DNA from: Casuarina equisetifolia
Lineage: Eukaryota > Streptophyta > Magnoliopsida > Fagales > Casuarinaceae
Assembly: GCA_028551475.1 (NCBI GenBank)
Contig: CM052358.1
Location: 2,420,501 to 2,484,500 of the forward strand
Direction of reading: 5' to 3'
DNA: 64,000 bases
Of the stretch, positions 1 to 11,711 are shown piece after piece. Positions within the stretch are counted from its first letter, which is position 1. Each line of letters opens with the position of its first letter. The notes beneath the pieces were generated by a model, which saw nothing but the letters and a program-made list of their open reading frames with translations, ran no database searches and had not been told where the DNA came from. The position numbers were made by a program, and so were the translations under genes.

Positions 1-440
1 TGACAATAATTTGGAGAAGTTAAAGAGTGACAGAGATAGAGAGGGAGGGAGAAGATAACAGGAAAAGGAATACATTGAATCAGAAAGTGTGGCCTCCGAT
101 TGTAGATTCTCAGACCCAGATGGTGCAATCTCTGATTTGTGATTCCTTACTCTGTAAATAGGAAGAATGAATAGAACCAATCGGGCTCCAAGCATTTTTT
201 CAATCGATGTTTTCTTTTTAACCTTTCTTATGACTTGAATGTGGTTTTTGTTACAAACTCGGCAGGAGTGCACGTTTTCCAGGGGCTTATTCAATGTAAT
301 AGCTGGTCTTAGAGCATTTACAATGTGCTATTGTTGTCTTTAGAGCTAGCACCGGAGCACCAGGGCAGCCATTGGCCTGATGCATGTATAGTCGTTTTAA
401 GCAGTACAGCACTCCAGAAACTTGGCCGATTGGCCTCTAA
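1..440. other. Left edge, no gene recognised
   Basis: No long reading frame and no recognisable RNA gene. The first 70 bases are purine-rich and the rest is mixed sequence. It could be the UTR or intron of a gene outside the window, but nothing in the sequence decides this. Confidence 0.4.
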
Positions 441-1412
441 CATATAGTAATATTGTTGGTTGATTAATATGACTATGTGGCAAACATATACATGAACAAC
501 TATAAAGAATATCTAGGATTTTAAAGTAATTTATTCTTTATTTTAGGCTTTCATACACTGAGGAGCCATTGGAGAATTTTTCCTCCCTATGCCTCTCCCT
601 TTATTTTGCTATGATTATGAAAGCAAATTAGATGACAAAAGCATCAAAATCATGAAATCATGAATCTAGAGATAACATATAGTAATATGTTGGATGATTA
701 ATATGATTGTGTAGTAAACATATACATAAACGACTATAAAGAGCATCAACAATTTTGTTTGATTCAAACAAAGTAATTTATTCTTTATTTTGGACTTTCA
801 TACACTTAGCAGCCATCATAGAATTTTTCCTCCCTAATGGCTCTCCCTTTATTTTGCTATGATTATAAAAGCAAATTAGATGACAAAAGCATCAAAATCA
901 GGAAATCATAAATCTAAAGATAACATATAGTAATATGGATGATTAATATGATTGTGTAGCAAACATATACATAAACGACTATAAAGAGTATCAAGGATTT
1001 TGTCTAATTCAAACAAAGTAATTTATTCTTTATTTTAGACTTTCATACACTTAGGAGACATCAAAGAATTTTCCCTCCCTAATGGCTCTCCCTTTATTTT
1101 GCTATGATTATGAAAGCAAATTAGATGACAAAAGCATCAAAATCAAAAAATCATAAATCTAGAGATAACATATAGTAATATTGTTGGGTGATTACTATGA
1201 TTGTGTAGCAAACCTACACATCGACAATTATAAAGAACATTGAGGATTTGTCTAATTCAAACAAAAATTTATTCTTTATTTTGGGCTTTCATACACTTAG
1301 GAGCTATCGGAGAATTTTTCCTCCTTGATGGCTCTCCCTTCATTTTGCTATGATTATGAGAGCAAATTAGATGACAAAAGCATCAAAATCAAGAAATCAT
1401 AATTCTAGAGAT
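441..1412. repeat. Four-copy tandem repeat, unit about 243 bp
   Basis: The same block starts at 441, 676, 924 and 1169 (spacings 235, 248 and 245) and the last copy ends near 1412. Each unit begins with catatagtaatat, runs through a segment like aaacatatacataaacgac, then a tract like tttattctttattttggac, and ends with a part like gcaaattagatgacaaaagc. The copies differ by scattered substitutions and small indels, so the array is not very recent. No reading frame is conserved between units. It lies just 3' of psaH, so it may be a local satellite-like expansion. Function is unknown. Confidence 0.85.
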
Positions 1413-1562
1413 AAGAGCTATGCAACCAATTGCACCCAAAATAAATATCATTTGAATAGTTGGTCAAGGATCTTAAGTAGGCTTTAGACATACTTACAAG
1501 ATCAAAGATCAAAATGAGTTACATAAAATGAAAAACTTGACAGAGAATGATCTGAAAGAAAA

Positions 1563-2757
1563 TTAGAGCTTGCCACGGGGCCCAGGCTTTGGTGGTAGTT
1601 GAGGGCCCTTCACAATTGGTAAGACGTCACCATCGGCAGTGGCACTGAGGTAAACAAGGGTGGAACCACCTCCCAATATCAAGAACTTGAGCAACAATCC
1701 CCTCTTGGTGAATGGTGCTGCAAATGTCTCAAAGAACTTGCTCTGCCATTCCATACACAAGAATAAGCTATTTCACTCACCCACCATGGGATCAAGGTTA
1801 AGGCATATAACAAGTTAACTCAGATGCCTCAAAACAATGGCCTAACTAGCAGACCCAGCTGCATCCAGCATAAGCATTGGAGCAGTCCGGTTTTATGGAG
1901 TTTTCACGCTCATCAGCAACAAATAATCTCCATCTCAGGTCCGGCCTTGGCTCCAGATTCTATACCAGGAGCAATTCTAGAGATGATCCAAATCAACATC
2001 TCATCCACACTGTTCCTCTATACATATACCTATATATATATATATATATATTTTCACTTTATACCTCTCAATCCCCATTAACAACTTTGGTCATCTCATG
2101 GGCATATCATAGCATCACCACCAAATATTTTAAACAAGAAAAAACCAGTACTTGTTTTATATTGCCTTTGCAGCTGATCCAAACAAGCATAAACATATGC
2201 TAAAAGTATCTCTCCATTTCAAGACTCCTATAAGTCAGATATTGTATTATTAGAAGCCATGTCATATTTCTGCTTCCAATCAAAGCTTTCATAGCTCAGT
2301 TGGTTAGAGCACCCGTTTAGTAAGCGGGAGGTCTTGAGTTCGACTCTCAATGAAAGCACATCAAGCTTAGCCTTACTATCAATTTTTTTTTTGCATATCT
2401 TGGTTTATTACAGTGAAAAGGAGTAGCAAACCTGAAGAGGGTTGTAGGGGGAAGGGGCATCTGACCCATACAAATCCCACTGTCCGGTGGTGTTCCCCAA
2501 GTCCTCCAAATCAAAGTACACACTCTTGTCGCCATACTTGGCCACCACCCCACCGGTCCTGGCCAACACCAACAATAAGTTAAAACCTCAACCACTGAAA
2601 ATGGCAGCTCCGGCAGCTGCACAAATTACCTGAAGCTTTTGGGTCTCAGGCTCTGGCGAGTGGGCTTCAAATGGAGCTTTGTTCCGGCGATGGAGCTTCC
2701 ACCAAGACCCTTGACGGTGACTGGTTGCACAACAGCTAAGGTTGCCAGAGAAGCCAT
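1563..2757 (-). CDS. psaH: Photosystem I reaction centre subunit VI (PSI-H), chloroplast precursor
   Basis: PSI-H is a nuclear-encoded subunit at the edge of photosystem I, where it helps LHCII dock during state transitions. I derive three exons: 2757-2630, 2558-2432 and 1742-1563. The introns are 71 bp and 689 bp, both GT-AG. Exon lengths of 128, 127 and 180 nt join in frame to give 144 residues, the usual size. Residues 1 to about 49 ([12 protein letters not shown]...) are Ser/Thr/basic-rich and look like a transit peptide. Residues 50-85 carry the conserved stretch with [19 protein letters not shown]. Residues 86-100 hold [15 protein letters not shown], and about 101-119 form the single membrane segment. 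The C-terminus is [11 protein letters not shown] tRNA gene lies antisense in intron 2. Family identity is certain; exon borders are inferred from splice consensus and phase. Confidence 0.96.
2031..2050. repeat. (TA)10 microsatellite
   Basis: A perfect TA dinucleotide run inside intron 2 of psaH, preceded by a degenerate tatacatatacc stretch. It is a probable polymorphic marker with no coding role. Confidence 0.9.
2285..2357 (+). tRNA. trnT-AGT: tRNA-Thr (anticodon AGU)
   Basis: A 73-nt cloverleaf. The acceptor stem is GCTTTCA paired with TGAAAGC (7 of 7). The D arm is GCTC/GAGC. The anticodon stem is CCCGT/GCGGG with loop TTAGTAA, giving anticodon AGT (read as IGU after deamination). The T arm is TTGAG/CTCAA with loop TTCGACT. 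The internal A box (TAGCTCAGTTGG) and B box (AGTTCGACTC) are present. There is no intron and no encoded CCA, as expected for a nuclear plant tRNA. A T-run 25 bp downstream can end Pol III transcription. The gene lies entirely within psaH intron 2 on the opposite strand. Confidence 0.96.
2383..2392 (+). terminator. Pol III terminator of tRNA-Thr
   Basis: Ten consecutive T residues start 26 bp after the tRNA 3' end, the standard plant Pol III stop. On the psaH strand the same run is an A-tract inside intron 2. Confidence 0.8.
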
Positions 2758-5420
2758 GGCCTTGGTTGCACACAACTTTTTTCCGTTCTGGTTGAGGAGG
2801 GGGAAGGGATGTTTGGGCTTTTGATCTTTTGCATGGATCTTGGCTTGCCGCGTGGCGAACTGGGTTTTCTTGAGAGGATATGGATCTTCATTTAGGAGGT
2901 GCCACATGGACGAGTGATGGATAAGCCTATCCATTTATGATCTATGTGAATTGTGGGCCATAATTTGCCAAAAATAACCGAAATGAAGAAAGGTAAAGTG
3001 TCCATTCATGGATTATATTGATGGCAAGTTAGATATATCTATGCATATCTATAAATAATTTAAAATTGATCCTTATTAAAATATAATTAATGAATATAAA
3101 TAGATCAATTATCATTTTTAATATACTTTCTTATCTCAAATATGAAAAATGTCCCAACAATTTAGTTTAAGTAAAAAAATAATGTGAAATTTATTTCATG
3201 TTGAGATATCATATTTAAATTTAAATTTAAATTTTAATATCACGTAAAGAAATATTTAACTTTTCTTTCTTAACATAAATCCTTGTATTACAAAGTCAAA
3301 TCTTTTTATAAAAATTAGTTCAAAAGAATATAAAGATTTATTACACATGAATTACTCTATAAGTTTATATATTAAGAATGTAGGGTTTTAACACATCTTA
3401 TCACCATAATGATTCAACACGTATCATACCACAATCTTACTTTATTGTAGATTTTAACTAATATATATAGGAGTATCGAGGAATGACCAAGTTCTAACAC
3501 CAACTTATAAAGTCCAACTCTTCCCATAAGCTAAGAGGATATTCGTTTGTGGGCTATCCTACATATATTTTATATATTATTACTACATGATGGTTGGGCG
3601 GTGGAGATAAGATTAAAGGAATCCACCGCCCAAGTTCTAACACCAACTTATAAAGTCCAGGCTTCTGCATGGCTTGAACGTTGGACGGTCCTTCATCCCT
3701 ACTGTGTGCAGAAAACATAGCTTCGCCGAGGAGGAGCCTACTCTTTTGCTGCAATATCTCTGCAAACTAATGTGTTTAATTTTGTTCACTTTTAACAAAA
3801 ACGACTCCACAGCAGTTTTAACAATAAACATATAAAAAATATTTACAGTTAAGAATAGAGGTCGAAGGTGAAGGAAGGAAGGAAGGAAGGAAGGAAGGAG
3901 GGTTCCATTTCTTGTCAAAGGAGAACTTCTAATGGCGCTTCACGTGGCCTTCAGCGGAGGGTCTTGGTGGCATGGGAGTGGTCCCGCCGGGAACCGAGAG
4001 GACGCTGTGGCCTTACGGACCGGGACTACCGCAGGAAACAGCCACAGGTACTGGACCAATTATGATGGGTGATTTTGAGGCGCCGACAGCTCTGGAAACG
4101 AGCGGCAGGTCGCATTGATTCTCTTCAGCCAAACGAAGAGGTCGGTAGAGCTTTGATTCTGGTCGGTAAGGCCGGACGCACAATGGGTTAGGTGGAGAAG
4201 AGGAAGCTGAGCCAACCACCAAAGCTAGAGTAAGGGATGCAACCCACCAAACCAGAGAAAGCCATGTCGTCAAACTGAGGTTCCTTTACTGTTCATGTCT
4301 CAAACTTCAACGCATTACGTTAGAACGCACTCTGTGATGCTTGCAATCAACTCAATACGACATAATAAATGTGAAGTTCAGAGATTTGTTTACCCACATG
4401 AACAAAAAGAACCCAATAAAACTAAGCTAAAGATCTTTACCAAATTCTAGCCCTTTCTCTCAGAGATCCAAAGTAGTGATATTTACAACGTTTTTCTGGA
4501 TGGTATTGTGGATCAAAGAGAATTTACATTAAAGTTAAAATACAAGGGGAAGTCAGGAAAGTACAAGGAAAAATCAAAACAAGAAGATTGGGGGCCCCTA
4601 CAATCACCTTGGGTGATCATTGCCATATGTGACCACAGAGAAAAAAATCACAAAAAATGAGATGAAGTTGTGTTTAAAAGGGTTCCCCAAGAGTATGTGG
4701 TTTAGTAGCAATCGGGTAGTGCGATCTTTGTTGCAAAGTAAGATGTCACATTTTATAATAAAACACTCTAAGAAACAACTTTGTTCCTAGATTGAAAGAT
4801 AAGTAAGTGACTTTAAGCATATAAGAAACTTAATAACTCCATTTAATAAGCTAGTCTTTTAAGTTAAAACTCAAGCACAAGACATTGGGGCTGAGGTTAG
4901 GAAAGAAGAAGGAAAGAAAAAGGAGGGAAGGAGATTAAATCAAAACAAGGTTATTTTCACAAAGAAATAACACTTTGAAACAAGTCATGCTTGTGGTTAG
5001 TTTGCCATGAGCTATCCCGATTGGATATTTTCAAGTGATATTGTCAATAAACTTGTTTCAAGTCATATTGTTAGTAAACTTGTTTCTTTGAAAGAAAATA
5101 ATAATCTATTTATATCTAAAGAATTTCAAGATAAATTATAAGTATCATAAAAATATTTCACCATTTCATCTCACTATCACCCTAAAGTGAAATTATATAT
5201 TTCATAAGTGATATCCTTAGCAAGCCTTACATTTAAAATAGTGGGTAACAACAAAATCTAAAAAACCAGATAATAATTCATTCATTTTTAAAAGATTCAA
5301 ATCATGCGAGACAATTTTAATAAAAAATAATATTTGAATCACTTTTTAAATTCACTGAAAATTCCACTTAGATCACATAATTCAATGTTATGATACAAAA
5401 CAAGTCATAGATAAGAAGGA
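2758..5420. other. Intergenic region between psaH and RPS17
   Basis: The divergent promoter space of psaH (reading left) and RPS17 (reading right). About 2940-3480 is very AT-rich, with aaattt-type runs near 3215-3235. A more GC-rich island at about 3900-4270 holds only short frames and I could not assign a gene. The rest is AT-rich with no recognisable feature. Confidence 0.5.
3871..3898. repeat. (AAGG)7 microsatellite
   Basis: Seven tandem AAGG units in intergenic DNA. The short reading frames across it are products of the repeat. Confidence 0.9.
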
Positions 5421-5428
5421 TATAAAAG
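5421..5428 (+). promoter_or_regulatory. TATA box of RPS17
   Basis: TATAAAAG lies 63 bp upstream of the RPS17 ATG in otherwise AT-rich DNA. A start site about 30 bp downstream would leave a leader of roughly 30 nt. This is a consensus match with no experimental support here. Confidence 0.55.
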
Positions 5429-5483
5429 GAGAAGTTCGCGTCTTAAGCACCTTATCCACTCGCGCAAACAGGAAAGCAATCCG

Positions 5484-5969
5484 ATGCCTCTAACGCATTC
5501 TCTCTTCCAATCCCCTCCATTACAGTCCGTCAAGCTCTCAACTCCGTTCCTCCATGGCTCCGCCCCTCTCTCCCTCCTCTCAAAACCCAGTTCCTCTGTC
5601 ACCCCACCAACCGCACAACCCCTAACCTTCCTTCCTCCCATCAGAGCCATGAAATCGTTGCAGGGGAGAGTCGTCTGTGCCACCAACGACAAGACCGTGA
5701 ATGTGGAAGTGGTGCGCTTGGCGCCTCACCCGAAGTACAAGAGGCGGATCAGGAAGAAGAAGAAGTACCAGGCGCACGACCCAAATAACCAGTTCAAGGT
5801 AGGGGATATTGTGCAGTTGGAGAAAAGCAGACCCATCAGCAAGACCAAGACTTTCATAGCTGTGCCCGCAGAGGGTGTGAACTTGAGGAAGAAGAAGCCC
5901 GAAGAAGAATTGGCAGAGGGGCTTGAGATTCCTTTGGAAGCCACAGCAGAAACGGCAGGTGTAGAGTGA
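5484..5969 (+). CDS. RPS17: 30S ribosomal protein S17, chloroplastic
   Basis: S17 is a primary 16S rRNA-binding protein of the small ribosomal subunit, and here it acts in the plastid. The frame is intronless and encodes 161 residues. Residues 1-55 are rich in Ser, Thr and Pro and poor in acidic residues, fitting a transit peptide. The S17 OB-fold spans about 57-128, starting MKSLQGRVVCA. It includes the basic stretch KYKRRIRKKKKYQAHDP and the family signature GDIVQLEKSRPISKTKTF at 107-124. The C-terminal 30 residues are acidic (EEELAEGLEIPLE), typical of the plant plastid form. The ATG at 5484 is chosen because it supplies the transit peptide; the internal Met at 56 would give a bacterial-length protein with no targeting signal. 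Confidence 0.96.
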   Translation: MPLTHSLFQSPPLQSVKLSTPFLHGSAPLSLLSKPSSSVTPPTAQPLTFLPPIRAMKSLQGRVVCATNDKTVNVEVVRLAPHPKYKRRIRKKKKYQAHDPNNQFKVGDIVQLEKSRPISKTKTFIAVPAEGVNLRKKKPEEELAEGLEIPLEATAETAGVE

Positions 5970-7522
5970 GGTCTCTGGTGTTCGTTCCGTGATTCTGCAA
6001 CGCGTTTGTGCTTTACCTTTTGTGGTACTGTATGCAATTGTTGTAGTACCTGTTAAATTGATGTTTTTGCTTCAAATCTATGTAATTTCTTCTTGTTCGG
6101 TAATAGCTTCGACATATATCTGCCTGCCTCTGATTGAATTCTTGTGTTCATTTGGTGGGTCTGTTAATGATGGGTATCAAATAAGTTATTCAAATTTATG
6201 TCTTTTACTTCAGCTGGTTTGAGGACTTGAGTGAGTATGGAAAACAATTCTGAATTGACGCAAGAGTAAAATCGTGATTAAATACGAACAACTAGTTATA
6301 TGTGAGAAAGATGGAAGTATTCTGGAATATGGGGATATCAGGCAAGTATGTTCCTTTGGCTGCGATTAAATGAATTGTCCAGGCTGCAAAACAGATGTTT
6401 GATAATATGTCACTTAGAGGTTCTTCATAGCAAAAGTGCGTCCTTCGTTTTGGTTAAGTGACGTATTTCTCAATGTATATTTGAATTAACTGTCAATCAT
6501 AACTGCAAATAAAAGTTTTCCGAGATAATGCCTTTTATGTCTCAACACCCATGACACTCGTGCTTGCATTGGAAAAAATGGATGTTTGGGACTTTAAGCA
6601 TTTTATCAGGGTGTTTATTTGGAGCTAGTCAGGTAGATCAAGTGTTATTCTAGGTTTCTGTACCCAAGTTGTTCACAAATTTAGCATTTCAGTTATTTCT
6701 CAAGGCTAAGTGCATCTGCCAACTAGTAGAATAGGCAGAACAAGAACTTGCTTGTGATCAAACTGGGAATTTATGATTTTTTGGGACGGGAACTGTAACC
6801 AAGGATAAACTTCGTCATCAATACAGCGAAGAACAATGGGATTTTGAGTTATTGTATTTAGAAGGAGTTGTGGAGAGTATGCATGGTTCTGATATTCTCA
6901 AAATCAAAAGATGATGTCGACGGGCATTAATTGTTTGAAATATTTGCTTGTTGATGGCTCAGGGCCATCTAGTGCATCATGAGATACACAAGCGTGCAAA
7001 CCAGGAAGGATTGGAAGCAATCGAAATACTAATTTGTTGATGAGTAGTTGGACCTGCTTTTGAATATGAATGTATGCTCCATTGTATAGTAAATCTAAAA
7101 ATAAGGTTAAGTCTAGAGCTGCTTGTGATTAATAGAAATAAATCCCCATTGTTGCATTTTTATAATATTTCTAAAGGAACTATCTCTTTAATTTGAACCA
7201 ATTTGGTCAGCAGTTTAATATAGCAATCATCATATGGCATTGATAAATAAGAATTCTATACATAAGAAATTTTCAGTGTCTTGGACTAGGAAAGATTCTA
7301 AATTACCTCTTTCCACACTCTCTTTCTACCTTAGGCAAAATGCAGCTGTGCCTTTACTCAGGACCCTCCACTCTAAAAAAATGAAAACCAAAGAAGAAAA
7401 GAAAACAAGCTCACTTCTTAAGCTATTTTCTAAACTAAATATTGAGAAGAGGAAAATACAAGAAAAAACCTATGACTTTTACAATTAATTGATGTCTATC
7501 TAATTGATATAGAGTTATGTCA
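5970..7522. other. Intergenic between convergent RPS17 and GL2-like
   Basis: Holds the 3'UTRs of two convergent genes. The first 250 bp after the RPS17 stop are T-rich, as in a plant 3'UTR. No gene, RNA or repeat is recognised in the remainder; an 84-codon Lys/Ser-rich frame at 7234 has no family features. Confidence 0.5.
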
Positions 7523-10500
7523 TCAAGCATCCTCACACTGCAAGCTTGTCTTAATGTTTCTTAGAGTACAAGATATTAGGGTGTTGACAGAATCTACAGA
7601 CTCTATGGTAAGCTTAGCAGAGGGGGAGGAGTTAGTGAGGATCTGGAATGCTATTGTAAGCAGAGATCCGCCTTCTGTGCTCTTCTCCTCCTGCCTGGAA
7701 GTAATCACCATTGGCCTTGATTCCACCCCATCTGGAAGAATCGAAAACCCGGAAGGCAGTATCGCGACGTTGCTGGAGTCGCATCCTGTCATCACCGATT
7801 GCATGCCGGTGATGTCCACCGGAGCGTAGACCACCGTGGATTCGTATGGATTAGTGCAGGTATCTTGAAGGATCCACATACTGTTCTCTTTGGATTTCAT
7901 TGCCTGAAAATGTTAGCAAGAACGGGTTACAGCGAGTTTAGGCTTGGTTGGATTGTTGTGAAACATGGGTTGAAGTGAAGTTGGTAGGTTTTGACTTAGA
8001 TTACTCACTTGGATGGTTACTGCATTGCCACGATCTTGCCCTTTGGCTAAGTTTGCAACGGAATGTGCAGGGCCTCCATTTGACATTATATCCCACTGGA
8101 TTTACCAAAAGGAAAAGAATTAGATAAACATCACAATCAAATTTACCATTGCGTATGTGTAAGATTATGCATAGCAGCCAACCTCGTTCCTGTGAGTTTC
8201 ATCTCTTAAAAAATCGAATAGGACATGAGGAGAAACGGGCAACCATACAGAAGAAACTGCACACAAGATCACCCCAAGAGGTTCCCCAGGATCGTTCAAG
8301 TTCTTCCTAGAAGCCACCCTTATGTCTTCCCCTGTCTTACTTGTGACCTTGGTCCATTGGTGGAAGCTCGATGCTCCAATGGCATGGCAGAAACTCTGTG
8401 TCATCCTTTGTGCTAACTTCAAAATGCTTTTCCTACCAGCCAGTGTGGCAACGCCTGTGTTCCATAACAAGTATAAGCTTCGAAATCCACTAGTGAAATC
8501 GGGAACAGTATCAAAACCTTAGGTTGCTTAGGCTTACCAGTTGAATCCTTCATTGGAACATTGGTCGCCATGCAGAAAACAAGCCGCTCACATTGAAGTT
8601 GCAGAGTTGCCACCCAATGCCTTGCACCGAAGGCTAGACCGCTGTTTACAATGGTGCGGTACATGGTATGCACAGTACTCTTCTGGCATTCCAAGTGTTC
8701 TACCCATACCACCTGACAGAAATGGACCATTAGAAATTTCCTTTTGTTTGCATCAACTTAAAGGTGTTCAATTCTATCACCTGACAACCATTTTTGATCG
8801 TTATAGAACTTTTTTGCTTGCATCACATCAGGTTTATGCTTTACTTGATTGGTTTTTCCTCATTCTTTCTTTTAATTTTTGAGTTGTTTCCATCCAGTAT
8901 CCAAACAAGTATCTGAGTGTGAAAACATGGACATCAATTAATCATTTTCGAAAATTCAGAGACTTTCAATGATTTCATCCTGGGACTCACAGCCAATGCT
9001 AAATGCCTCGTTAATCAAGGAATGAACTGTGAACTTTGTATACCTTGCAATGGCCGTTTGACTTGTCCTCAATGATGCAACCGGAAGGGCGTTTTCTGCA
9101 TTTCACCAGGGAAGCATCGATGCTATCCTCCACTTTGTCGATGGAAACATCAACAACTGCCCATTTTTCAGCACTCAGTTGCTTGCAGTACCTTACGAAA
9201 TACACTTCTCTAGTGGGCACCAATGGTGTCAGCATCTGCAGTTCTGCAAACATCTGAAGTTGAACAAGTATCGTCTGTTAGATTATGGAAGATGAAAGAA
9301 CCCAAACAAAATCCAAATCTGAGATAAAGGGAAAGGTTTAATAGGCAACTCACAAGTTGTACAGCACCGTCTTTGTTGGGACCTTCACCATCGGAGATGA
9401 CATCAACGGTGGCTGCCTTCGAGATCAAGCATGGGAACATTTCCTTCCATTGGTTCTGCCGGAAAACGCATCAAAATATGAATATCCCTTCGTGTCTTAC
9501 AAAAGAAGATAGAAAACGATTTTGCGTGGATTTGCAGTAAAGGGTCTTATCTTCTTACCACATCCATGAAACTTTGAACAAGACGTGGGAGATCCACGAA
9601 AACGACTCCAGTCTCTCTCGAGGCCTCGATAGATCTCTTTGGCCGGACATCGTTGCTTGAACTTTTGACAGAAAACTCTTTCATGTACTCGTCATAATTA
9701 AGTATTTCGCGACCAGTCTCAACGCTACGAATCCACAGCGGATCTCCGGCAGTAGCCATCTTTGTGAGCTCCTCCATTGCTTGAGTTACTATCTCCATTA
9801 TCCTCGTCTTCTCCAGCCCGAAAATTCCAGTGAAAAAAGCTAAGGAGCTTCTGGAATCTTGGTCCTTCCCAGTTGGACATGACGGCGAGGATGTCCCCGG
9901 CGGGTTTTTTCCTAAAGCTGATCGGAGTTTTTCTACCTGCCATTCGTAATGAAATTCTTCTGAATATGTAAAATATTACCTCAACAGAAACCGAAATGAA
10001 ACTGAGTTCGCTGCTTTCATACCTCCGCCTTGAGTCTGGCGTTTTCGATTCTGAGTTGTTGTTCCTCTGTAGTCACGGCGGCGTCCCGGCTGGTCGTGGC
10101 CGTGCCGCAGTTGGGGCAACAAGCCTTGTTTATCTGCTCCCTCATGGCTTTATTTTCATCTCGAAGTTTCTCCATTTCCGTCTTCAGTAAAGAATTTTCA
10201 TGGCGCTCTTGTATAGCCTGCAGGATTCATCAATCTCCTCGTAAATTGACCTTTAACAAACGAAGAGGGAGAAAGAAAAGACCCAGCAACAGGAAGGGAA
10301 AACAAAGGTAGAAGATGACAACTTCCCATCAAATTCTATCAATAGCAGAAAAATTTCTCAGACTTAACATGAACCATGACTGAAGAAGGAGCAACAATTA
10401 GGATACCTTGATTTGGGTTCTACGATTTTGAAACCAGAACTTGACTTGCCTTGGAGCAAGGCCTAGTTGTTTGCTTAGCTGTTGCCTCTGCTTCTCATCT

Positions 10501-11520
10501 GGGTGGGGCGACTCTTTGAATAGCCTGCAATTAAATTCATGCAAGCATCACATTAATTGTATGGTATTGAAGGCCAAACATCAAAGCAGGCTTGAATTCA
10601 TGTGAAAGGGTTACACAAAAACGAAAGCTAGAGGACTATTGTTCATCTCAGAGGGAAGAAAATATGGTTTCACAGTTCATATTCTGTCTATACCCATCAA
10701 ACCATGTCACAGGAAGAAAAGAAAAGAAAAAAATAGAGGAAAATGAAGGTAGCTTTTGCTTTAGAATCTTCTTTCTTTCGTAAGCTTGCCATTAACTTTG
10801 TTAAATCTTGGTGAGTATCTGTTCATCCTACAGCATAAAGCACGCATTAAGAAACATGATTAACATGCAAATTAATCAACTTTCAACCGTCCTTTTCTTA
10901 ATAAGACACCGATTGATGAACAAAAACCCCACTTTCCATCCAGAACTGGCTTTTTCTGCAGCTCAAATTGAGTAGCTCAGGGCAAATTCATGGCTGAACC
11001 AATTCAGCCACCTTAAGTTTTTAAGCAATGGTAGGGGGAAAGAGAGAAAAACATACGCCTCCATTTCTCTGATTTGCTCAGCTGTGTGCCTGTGATACTT
11101 CTTCCTCTTCTTCTTCTTGTTCTTATCCCCATCACCTTCATCATCTTGCTCTCCTTCGCCGTCAAAATCATCGTCGGATCTTGATCTGAGGGGCCCGGAG
11201 TTCTCACTGCTAATATCCGCCGCGTCTTCCCTATGCCCACACCCTCCACTTCCCTCATCCCCCTCCTCCACCTCCATGCTCGCAGCTGCTTTTGCCTCGG
11301 CATCGCGGAAAATCCCAGCCTTTGCAGGAACAGAAAAACAAACACAGAACAAAGTCAGTACAACCAAAGCACAAGCTCTTAACGGCCAAGCAACAATGAA
11401 ACAGAAGTAAGATGCTCTGCTAAAGAATGTAAACATTACAAGACTTAGAGAAAGAGCTGGAGCGACAAAGAAGTCTTTGGTCCGAGAAGTGGGTGGATTG
11501 TTCGACATGTCCACGCCCAT
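7523..11520 (-). CDS. GL2: GLABRA2-like HD-ZIP class IV homeobox protein
   Basis: HD-ZIP IV factors act in the nucleus and control epidermal cell fate; GL2 acts in trichomes, root hairs and seed coat. I derive 11 exons: 11520-11440, 11319-11057, 10524-10407, 10217-10023, 9936-9559, 9455-9354, 9253-9044, 8712-8538, 8454-8183, 8095-8009 and 7903-7523. All junctions are GT-AG and in phase, giving 753 residues (Arabidopsis GL2 is similar in length). The N-terminus keeps the GL2-type block DMSN...TKDFF..PALSLSLAGIFR, then an acidic region with SSENSGP and RSRSDDD. The homeodomain is at about 98-157 ([17 protein letters not shown] to [13 protein letters not shown]). A zipper-loop-zipper with CCPNCG follows. 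START begins near 262 ([16 protein letters not shown]) and runs to about 485; the rest is the HD-SAD region. The N-terminal motif separates it from ANL2/PDF2-type relatives. Splice sites are inferred. Confidence 0.94.
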
Positions 11521-11604
11521 GACAAGGCTGCAGTTCTTGGGAAGGGTAGGAAATGGGCTGCTTTAAAAGGACCAAAGATGGTGGTGAATGTGCGATATAG
11601 AGAG

Positions 11605-11608
<4 letters not shown>

Positions 11609-11646
<38 letters not shown>
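11609..11646. repeat. (AG)19 microsatellite in GL2 leader
   Basis: A perfect AG run about 90 bp upstream of the GL2-like ATG. On the sense strand it is a CT run, a frequent feature of plant 5'UTRs and core promoters. It is probably transcribed and length-variable. Confidence 0.85.
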
Positions 11647-11652
<6 letters not shown>

Positions 11653-11711
11653 ACTGCTTGATTTAAGGATATAAAACAAAACGAGGGAACTGAGAGAGTC
11701 TTCTGCTTCAT

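Noticed and set aside
1563-2757. psaH as a plastid DNA insertion in the nucleus
   Set aside because: PsaH is always nuclear-encoded; introns and a transit peptide confirm a nuclear gene.
4013-4273. Minus-strand 86-codon frame starting MTTWLSLVWWVASLTLAL, resembling a signal peptide
   Set aside because: No family features beyond a hydrophobic start, no conserved downstream exon and an overlapping alternative frame of similar quality; not enough to call a gene.
5484-5969. RPS17 as a bacterial contaminant gene
   Set aside because: The frame has a 55-residue transit peptide, a plant-type acidic tail and plant promoter context.
7234-7488. 84-codon Lys/Ser-rich plus-strand frame
   Set aside because: Low-complexity, AT-rich, no family resemblance; likely chance in intergenic DNA.
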